From NCBI GenBank assembly GCA_003551485.1, contig PUMS01000091.1, positions 1 to 8,808 of the forward strand: a DNA stretch of 8,808 nucleotides, in the 5' to 3' direction. This document shows positions 4,778 through 8,808 of the stretch, piece after piece. How positions within the stretch are numbered: position 1 is the first letter of the stretch; the number at the start of each line of letters is the position of its first letter. A program made the translations under genes and the position numbers. The DNA comes from Phycisphaeraceae bacterium (GTDB taxonomy: Bacteria; Planctomycetota; Phycisphaerae; Phycisphaerales; Phycisphaeraceae). The notes under the pieces are model-generated. The model did no database searches. It was not told the DNA's origin and worked only from the letters and a program-made list of their open reading frames with translations.

Positions 4778-6793
4778 TCAGCCGATCTTCTGGCCCGGCA
4801 GCAGGGGTGGCATGGGGGCGCCGAGGCTGTCGCAGATGGCGCGGAGCAGTTCGCCTTCCTTCACGCTGACCTTGCGGTTGGAGACGATGCACGCAGCGCA
4901 GGCCTTGACCACCTTGCGCTTTTCGCGGGGTGAGACCTCGGCCAGGGCCTCGAGCGCTTCATCGACCGCCTTGAGCCCGCAGGCCGAGGCCGGCTGAAGC
5001 TCAAGCCGCTCATCCAGCCCCAGATGCCTCACGCCCGCCTCGAACGCACTGCGGGCCGACTCGCCGTCCGGCTGGCCCGCCCAGGCCAGGGTTGAGAGCA
5101 TCAGGGCGCAGTGGTTGGCCATCGGCTTCAGCGAGTAGTAGCGCACCCGCGGGGGCTTGTGCATGCCGAAGTGCGGGTCGAGGTGGTGCAGCAGCATCCG
5201 GCGCAGGGACCACTCGAAGAGGCTCACCCGGTCATCGGCCAGGATCAGGTGCGTGAGGTTGTCGCGAAACACCTGGTACTGGCGCGGCGAGAGGCGCTGA
5301 AGCGCCGGGATGGCCATCTCGACCAGCGGCAGCCTCGCCTCGGGCTTGACCTGCCCACCATGGCGCTCGAGTCGCTCGACCTGCTCGACCACCTGCGGCT
5401 CGGCGTGGTCGCGCAGGCGCTGCTGCTGCTTCTGCCGGGCCTGGGCATCGTCGCTCAGCAGCAGCACGTGGACCAGGGCGCGGGCGCCGTAGGGCTCGTG
5501 TGCGGCGGCGCGGAGGGGGGCGGGGATGGACTCGATCAGGTCCCGGGCGTAGTCCAGGTGCTCCTGGCTGGGCTGGCCGATCTGCTCGATGGCGTCGGTC
5601 TCGGCACGGGCGGCCATGGTGCCGGCGACGGCCATGCCCGCCAGCCCGGCCGCGCCGGCGGCCTGGGCCTGGGGCCCTTGCCCGCCGCGGCGCCGTCGCG
5701 GGGCATCGGGCTCGGGCGGGGGTTTGGCCGGCTCGGGGAAGGTGCCGTCGAAGGAGGGGTCGATGCGGCGGATGCGGTCGGGCAGCGGCGGGTGTGTGGC
5801 CAGCAGCGAGCCGAGGTAGTTGGTAAAGCCCTGGCTGAAGAACATGTGGCTGACCTGCTCGCCCTTGGGGTGGTTGATCTGCGAGCCGTGGACGAAACCG
5901 CCGATCTTCTTCAACGCCCCGGCGATGCCCTCGGGCTGACGGGTGAACTGCACGGCGGAGGCATCGGCCAGGTACTCGCGCTGGCGGCTGACGGCGGCCT
6001 TGATCAGGTTGCCGAAGAACACACCGATGTAGCCGATGACCATGACCGCGATGCCAAGGGCGATCAGCGGCAGCGGGTTGCCCCGGCCGCGGCTGCCGCC
6101 GCCACTGTAGCGGTGGCGGCTTCCCATCGAGGAATACAGCGCCACGCGCAGGATGCCCGAGCCGATCAGCCCGATGACCAGGATGCCGTGCAGGATGCCG
6201 ATGAGGCGGATGTTCAGCCGCATGTCGCCGTTGAGGATGTGAGCGAACTCGTGGGCGACCACGCCCTGAAGCTCGTCGCGCGACAGCCGCTCGATGCAGC
6301 CGCGGGTGACGCCGACGACCGCATCCTCGGGTGCGTAGCCCGCGGCGAAGGCATTGATGCTCTCTTCGTCCAGGATGTAGACCGGCGGCACCGGCGTGCC
6401 CGAGGCGATGGCCATCTCCTCGACCACGTTCATCAGTTTCCGCTCATCGGGGTCGGTGGTGGACGGGTCGATGGGCCGGCCGCCGAGCATCTCGGCCACG
6501 CGCGAGCCGCCGCCGCTGAGCTGGGCCATCTTGTAGGCCGTGCCGGCACCGACGATGGCCAGGGTGATCAGGCAGACCCAGAACAGCACCTCCCAGTCCA
6601 TCCACCCGCGCGGCGTCGGCTCGGCGGTGACACCGATGCGGTGGGTGTCGGCGGCCTGCATCTCGTAGATGCCCAGCGCCAGGGCGAAGACGAAGTAGAG
6701 CGCGGCGATGATGGCGATCACCGCGAGGATGAACAGCACCACCAGCCGGGCGGTGTTGCGTCGGGCCTGGTCCTGGTATTCGAAGAAGTTCAT
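4778..6793 (-). CDS. M48-family membrane metalloprotease with C-terminal extension (HtpX-like)
   Basis: A 671-residue zinc protease of the inner membrane; family members degrade damaged or misfolded membrane proteins. Membrane segments lie at about 17-42, 67-88, 196-220 and 241-265. The catalytic HEFAH is at 181-185 (zinc ligands His181 and His185, catalytic Glu182), and the third ligand is Glu273 in EYLADASAVQFTR. HPPLPDRIRRI at 334-344 closes the M48 domain. Residues about 355-400 form a Pro/Arg/Ala-rich linker. The region 405-671 is a soluble helical extension containing two acidic, TerB-like-looking stretches (near 518-538 and 636-658); that similarity is an impression only. Classical HtpX is about 290 residues, so this is more than double. 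It follows lemA on the same strand with a 185-nt gap. lemA-M48 pairing is common in bacteria and suggests joint action. No strong ribosome site precedes the ATG, though MNFFEYQ is a typical start for these proteins. Confidence 0.92.
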   Translation of the reverse strand: MNFFEYQDQARRNTARLVVLFILAVIAIIAALYFVFALALGIYEMQAADTHRIGVTAEPTPRGWMDWEVLFWVCLITLAIVGAGTAYKMAQLSGGGSRVAEMLGGRPIDPSTTDPDERKLMNVVEEMAIASGTPVPPVYILDEESINAFAAGYAPEDAVVGVTRGCIERLSRDELQGVVAHEFAHILNGDMRLNIRLIGILHGILVIGLIGSGILRVALYSSMGSRHRYSGGGSRGRGNPLPLIALGIAVMVIGYIGVFFGNLIKAAVSRQREYLADASAVQFTRQPEGIAGALKKIGGFVHGSQINHPKGEQVSHMFFSQGFTNYLGSLLATHPPLPDRIRRIDPSFDGTFPEPAKPPPEPDAPRRRRGGQGPQAQAAGAAGLAGMAVAGTMAARAETDAIEQIGQPSQEHLDYARDLIESIPAPLRAAAHEPYGARALVHVLLLSDDAQARQKQQQRLRDHAEPQVVEQVERLERHGGQVKPEARLPLVEMAIPALQRLSPRQYQVFRDNLTHLILADDRVSLFEWSLRRMLLHHLDPHFGMHKPPRVRYYSLKPMANHCALMLSTLAWAGQPDGESARSAFEAGVRHLGLDERLELQPASACGLKAVDEALEALAEVSPREKRKVVKACAACIVSNRKVSVKEGELLRAICDSLGAPMPPLLPGQKIG

Positions 6794-6886
6794 GGTGACG
6801 CCGGTATCACGAAAAGGCGTTCAGGCGGGCAGGGGAGGTCGCTGGGGCGGGTGTTGAAGCCGCCGGGGGCCGGGGAAACGGGGAGG

Positions 6887-6903
6887 GCCGGCAGGATGCC
6901 GGC
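6887..6903. other. Hairpin between lemA and the M48 gene (A)
   Basis: GCCGGCA (6887-6893) and TGCCGGC (6897-6903) form a perfect 7-bp stem with a 3-base loop. It sits in the transcribed gap between the two genes and resembles a widespread intergenic palindrome type (recalled). Confidence 0.5.
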
Positions 6904-6931
6904 ACCACAAAGGCCGGAGGCGGCAGGGGTC

Positions 6932-6958
6932 GCCGCCGGCGCCCCGGCGCCCGGCGGC
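6932..6958 (-). other. GC-rich hairpin after the lemA stop, possible attenuator
   Basis: GCCGCCGG (6932-6939) pairs with CCGGCGGC (6951-6958) in an 8-bp all-GC stem with an 11-base loop. It begins 20 nt after the lemA stop codon. No T run follows, so an intrinsic terminator is unlikely; it may reduce read-through or protect the lemA mRNA 3' end. Confidence 0.4.
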
Positions 6959-6978
6959 AACCGGCGGGGGGGCGGGGC

Positions 6979-7599
6979 TCAGGTGAAGGACACCTGCGGG
7001 GCCTCGCGCTGGGCCTTGTCCTCGATCTCGAAGAGCTGGGCGGGCTGGAAGTTGAACATGCCGGCGAAGACGTTGTTGGGGAAGGTCTCGCGCAGGGTGT
7101 TGTAGGCCATCACCGCATCGTTGAACGCCTGCCGCGCGAAGGCCACGCGGTTCTCGGTCGATGTCAGCTCCTCCATCAACTGCGACATGTTCTGGTTGGC
7201 CTTGAGGTCGGGGTAGTTCTCCATCAGGGCGAACAGCCGGCCCATGGCGCCGGTGAGGGCGCCCTCGGCACCCATCAGGCCCTGAATGGCCTTGGCGTCC
7301 TCGGGCTTGCCCGCGGCCTGCTGGGCGGCGGACTGGGCCTGGTTGCGGGCCTGAATGACCGCCTCGAGCGTCTCGCGCTCGTGCTTCATGTAGCCCTTGG
7401 CCGTCTCGACGAGATTGGGAATCAGGTCGTAGCGCCGCTTGAGCTGCACGTCGATCTGGGCGAAGGCGTTCTTGAACCGGTTGCGCGAGGTCACCAGCCG
7501 GTTGTAGATGCTGACCACCATGACGACCATGATGACCAGCAGCACCGCCACGACGATCAACCCGATGAGGGTGGCGGTGGCAAGCAGAATCGTGGGCAT
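6979..7599 (-). CDS. lemA: LemA family protein
   Basis: A 206-residue membrane-anchored protein of the LemA family. Residues 5-30 form one N-terminal membrane segment. The rest is a mainly helical bundle with the family's hallmark stretches: IYNRLVTSRNRFKNAFAQID (31-50), RRYDLIPNLVETAKGYMKHE (55-74), ANQNMSQLMEELTSTENR (134-151) and FPNNVFAGMF (173-182). Length is typical. GGGAG (7606-7610 on the complement) lies 6 bases before the ATG. The family's biochemical role is poorly defined; it is often encoded next to M48 or HtpX-like proteases, as here, and is thought to act with them at the membrane. The name does not imply the unrelated Pseudomonas LemA sensor kinase. The gene leads a probable two-gene transcript and has its own promoter candidate with paired palindromes. 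Confidence 0.95.
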   Translation of the reverse strand: MPTILLATATLIGLIVVAVLLVIMVVMVVSIYNRLVTSRNRFKNAFAQIDVQLKRRYDLIPNLVETAKGYMKHERETLEAVIQARNQAQSAAQQAAGKPEDAKAIQGLMGAEGALTGAMGRLFALMENYPDLKANQNMSQLMEELTSTENRVAFARQAFNDAVMAYNTLRETFPNNVFAGMFNFQPAQLFEIEDKAQREAPQVSFT

Positions 7600-7652
7600 G
7601 TCAGGCTCCCATGAAGGTAGGATGGCCGCGGGCCAGGCAGAATCCGATCAGG

Positions 7653-7681
7653 AACTTACGTCGCCCCGCGGGGGATGTCAA
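7653..7681 (-). promoter_or_regulatory. lemA promoter candidate
   Basis: On the minus strand a perfect TTGACA (7681-7676) is followed after 17 bases by TAAGTT (7658-7653), a modest -10 with three of six consensus positions. Transcription would start near 7646, leaving a leader of about 46 nt before lemA. The perfect -35 and ideal spacing carry the call. Confidence 0.55.
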
Positions 7682-7693
7682 TACCCCGCGGGG
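7664..7693. promoter_or_regulatory. Twin CCCCGCGGGG palindromes around the lemA -35 box
   Basis: The self-complementary 10-mer CCCCGCGGGG occurs at 7664-7673 and again at 7684-7693, exactly 20 bp apart, about two helical turns. One copy lies in the -35/-10 spacer and the other just upstream of -35, so a dimeric regulator bound to both would cover the promoter. This operator reading is inference; the exact duplication is seen. Confidence 0.45.
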
Positions 7694-7800
7694 GGCAGAA
7701 GAGGGCCGGGGCGTGGCGCGACTTGCGGGTGTGGATGGTGCGGGGCGCCTCGGGTACGGGATGCCTCGGGTGCAGGGTAGTTCGAGGGCAGGGCTCTTGG

Positions 7801-7876
7801 GGTGCCTCCGGCGGCTTGCCAGCCAGTGCTCTTGGCGCAGGTCGGGGGCACTGGTGGATAAGTCACCCCCGGTCCC
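7801..7876 (+). repeat. Dispersed intergenic repeat, copy 2
   Basis: Ungapped match to 1085-1160 (56 of 76 positions by hand count) in the same orientation. The central GGCGGCTTGCC and CCAGTGC are kept, but the 9-bp stem of copy 1 has three mismatched pairs here, so this copy folds less well. It lies between kdsA and lemA. Confidence 0.6.
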
Positions 7877-7904
7877 CCGGTCCCCCGGTCCCCCGGTCCC
7901 CCGG
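7866..7904. repeat. 8-bp tandem repeat, CCCCCGGT
   Basis: Four exact 8-base units begin at 7866, 7874, 7882 and 7890, with a partial fifth (CCCCCGG) from 7898. It directly follows and slightly overlaps dispersed repeat copy 2. A simple-sequence array like this may vary in copy number. Confidence 0.9.
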
Positions 7905-7928
7905 CACCTCGCCCCCCCGGAACCCGGC

Positions 7929-7954
7929 GGTGGGTCCGCTGCGCTTGACCCACC
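7929..7954. repeat. Hairpin downstream of kdsA
   Basis: GGTGGGTC (7929-7936) pairs with GACCCACC (7947-7954), an 8-bp stem with a 10-base loop. It begins 25 nt past the kdsA stop on the minus strand. No T run follows, so it is not a standard intrinsic terminator; the motif resembles a common dispersed intergenic palindrome (recalled). Confidence 0.5.
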
Positions 7955-7979
7955 CTACCTGGGGTTCGGTCTGGGGGGG

Positions 7980-8808
7980 TCACGGTGCTGGCGCCGTCAT
8001 GGCCCGCACCGTCTCGTGCAGGCGGGCGAGATTGGCCAGTTCCTCGGTGCAGGCGTGCAGATGCATCATGCTGGCGGCGTCGGACATGGCCGAATCGGGG
8101 TCGGGGTGGGTCTCGATGAACAGCGCCTGCACGCCCGCGGCCACCGCGCAGCGGGCCAGCAGGGGGGCCAGGTCGCGCCGCCCGCCGCTGACCGTGCCCG
8201 CCCCGGGCAGTTGGGTCGAGTGCGTGGCATCGAAGCACACCGGCCAGCCCAGCGCCATCATTTCCTGCACACCGGCGAAATCGTTGACCAGCCGGTTGTA
8301 GCCGAAGAACGTGCCCCGTTCGGTGAGGAGGATGCCCGCGGCGTGGGACTCGGTGAGCTTGCCCACCACGCTCTTCATCTCCGCCGGTGAGAGGAACTGG
8401 CCCTTCTTGACGTTGACCGGCCTGCCCGTGCCCGCCGCGGCGGCCAGAAGGTCGGTCTGGCGGCAGAGGAAGGCGGGGACCTGGAGCAGGTCGGCCGTCT
8501 CCGCGGCGGGCGCGGCCTGGTCGGGCTCGTGGATGTCGGTGGTGACGGGCACGCCCAGTTCGCGCTTGACCGCCGCGAGCATCTCGAGCCCCCGTTCCAG
8601 ACCCGGCCCGCGCGGGCTGTGGACCGAGGTGCGGTTGGCCTTGTCGAAGCTGGCCTTGAACACGTAGCCCAGGCCAAGCTCACGGCAGCGGTCGCGAAGT
8701 GCCGTGCCCACCGCCATGCACAGCTCGAACGATTCGCCCAGGCACGGGCCGGCGATGATGGCCAGCGGCTGATCCGGGCCGATGTGGACGGGACCGATGG
8801 TGGTGGTG
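7980..8808 (-). CDS. kdsA: 3-deoxy-D-manno-octulosonate 8-phosphate synthase, 5' end cut by window
   Basis: KdsA condenses phosphoenolpyruvate with arabinose 5-phosphate to give KDO-8-phosphate, the precursor of the KDO that links lipid A to the LPS core; it is cytosolic. The 275 visible codons cover nearly the whole protein. The reading frame continues upstream of the ATG at 8717 through IAGPC to the window edge, so the true start lies beyond 8808 and only a few residues are missing. Family motifs, numbered from the edge, are IAGPC (18-22), KASFDKANRTS (51-61), TDIHE (90-94), CRQTDLL (115-121), NVKKGQFLSP (132-141), TERGTFFGYN (162-171), DATHSTQLPG (193-202) and ETHPDPDSAMSDA (232-244). Cys22, His196, Glu232 and Asp243 match the four metal ligands known from the Aquifex enzyme; E. 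coli KdsA has Asn at the first position. This is therefore the metal-dependent class. No kdsB or other LPS gene is in view. Confidence 0.96.
   Translation of the reverse strand, partial: TTTIGPVHIGPDQPLAIIAGPCLGESFELCMAVGTALRDRCRELGLGYVFKASFDKANRTSVHSPRGPGLERGLEMLAAVKRELGVPVTTDIHEPDQAAPAAETADLLQVPAFLCRQTDLLAAAAGTGRPVNVKKGQFLSPAEMKSVVGKLTESHAAGILLTERGTFFGYNRLVNDFAGVQEMMALGWPVCFDATHSTQLPGAGTVSGGRRDLAPLLARCAVAAGVQALFIETHPDPDSAMSDAASMMHLHACTEELANLARLHETVRAMTAPAP

Noticed and set aside
5111..7105. 664-codon open frame on the + strand opposite the M48 protease and lemA
   Set aside because: It is fully antisense to two well-identified genes, rich in Gly/Asp/His/Val runs typical of GC-rich shadow frames, and has no recognisable motif.
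7866..7904. CRISPR array
   Set aside because: The 8-bp units are directly adjacent with no spacers; this is a simple tandem repeat.

Overview
The window is GC-rich bacterial DNA. It most resembles a planctomycete of the Phycisphaerae type. That is an inference from three things: small membrane proteins with a CPxCxYNLR-type zinc ribbon, palindromic intergenic repeats, and a lemA/M48 pair close to a metal-type kdsA. There is no rRNA or other marker gene to settle it. I recognise nine protein-coding genes. I see no tRNA, rRNA, CRISPR array, transposase or integrase.

Left part (1-1735): a six-segment voltage-gated potassium channel (+) with a repetitive Gly-Ser-Thr-Pro tail converges on an orphan PAAR-repeat spike-tip protein (-). 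A palindromic repeat lies between them. Centre-left (1736-3816): three consecutive + strand genes encode paralogous proteins, each with a disordered N-terminus, one four-cysteine zinc ribbon (CxxC-x11-CxxC) and about three membrane helices. No function is known to me. They look like an old tandem triplication, and a large symmetrical intergenic repeat (2291-2390) separates the first two.

Centre (4055-4492): ribosomal protein L21 (-) sits behind a very good extended -10 sigma70-type promoter. Its usual partner rpmA (L27) is not next to it. Right part (4778-7599): lemA and a large M48 (HtpX-like) membrane protease with a C-terminal extension, both on the minus strand, form a probable two-gene unit. 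The unit has a perfect TTGACA -35 box flanked by two identical CCCCGCGGGG palindromes 20 bp apart, a possible operator. Right edge (7980-8808): the 3' part of kdsA, the metal-dependent form of KDO-8-phosphate synthase. This implies the cell makes KDO-type lipopolysaccharide.

The genes do not form one pathway. KdsA (LPS), LemA/M48 (membrane protein quality control by family knowledge), the channel, PAAR and the zinc-ribbon membrane proteins share only a cell-envelope theme. The intergenic stretches are crowded with hairpins and short tandem repeats. One repeat of about 76 bp occurs twice in the window. The most distinctive items are the zinc-ribbon membrane triplet, the twin-palindrome promoter of lemA, and the dispersed repeats.
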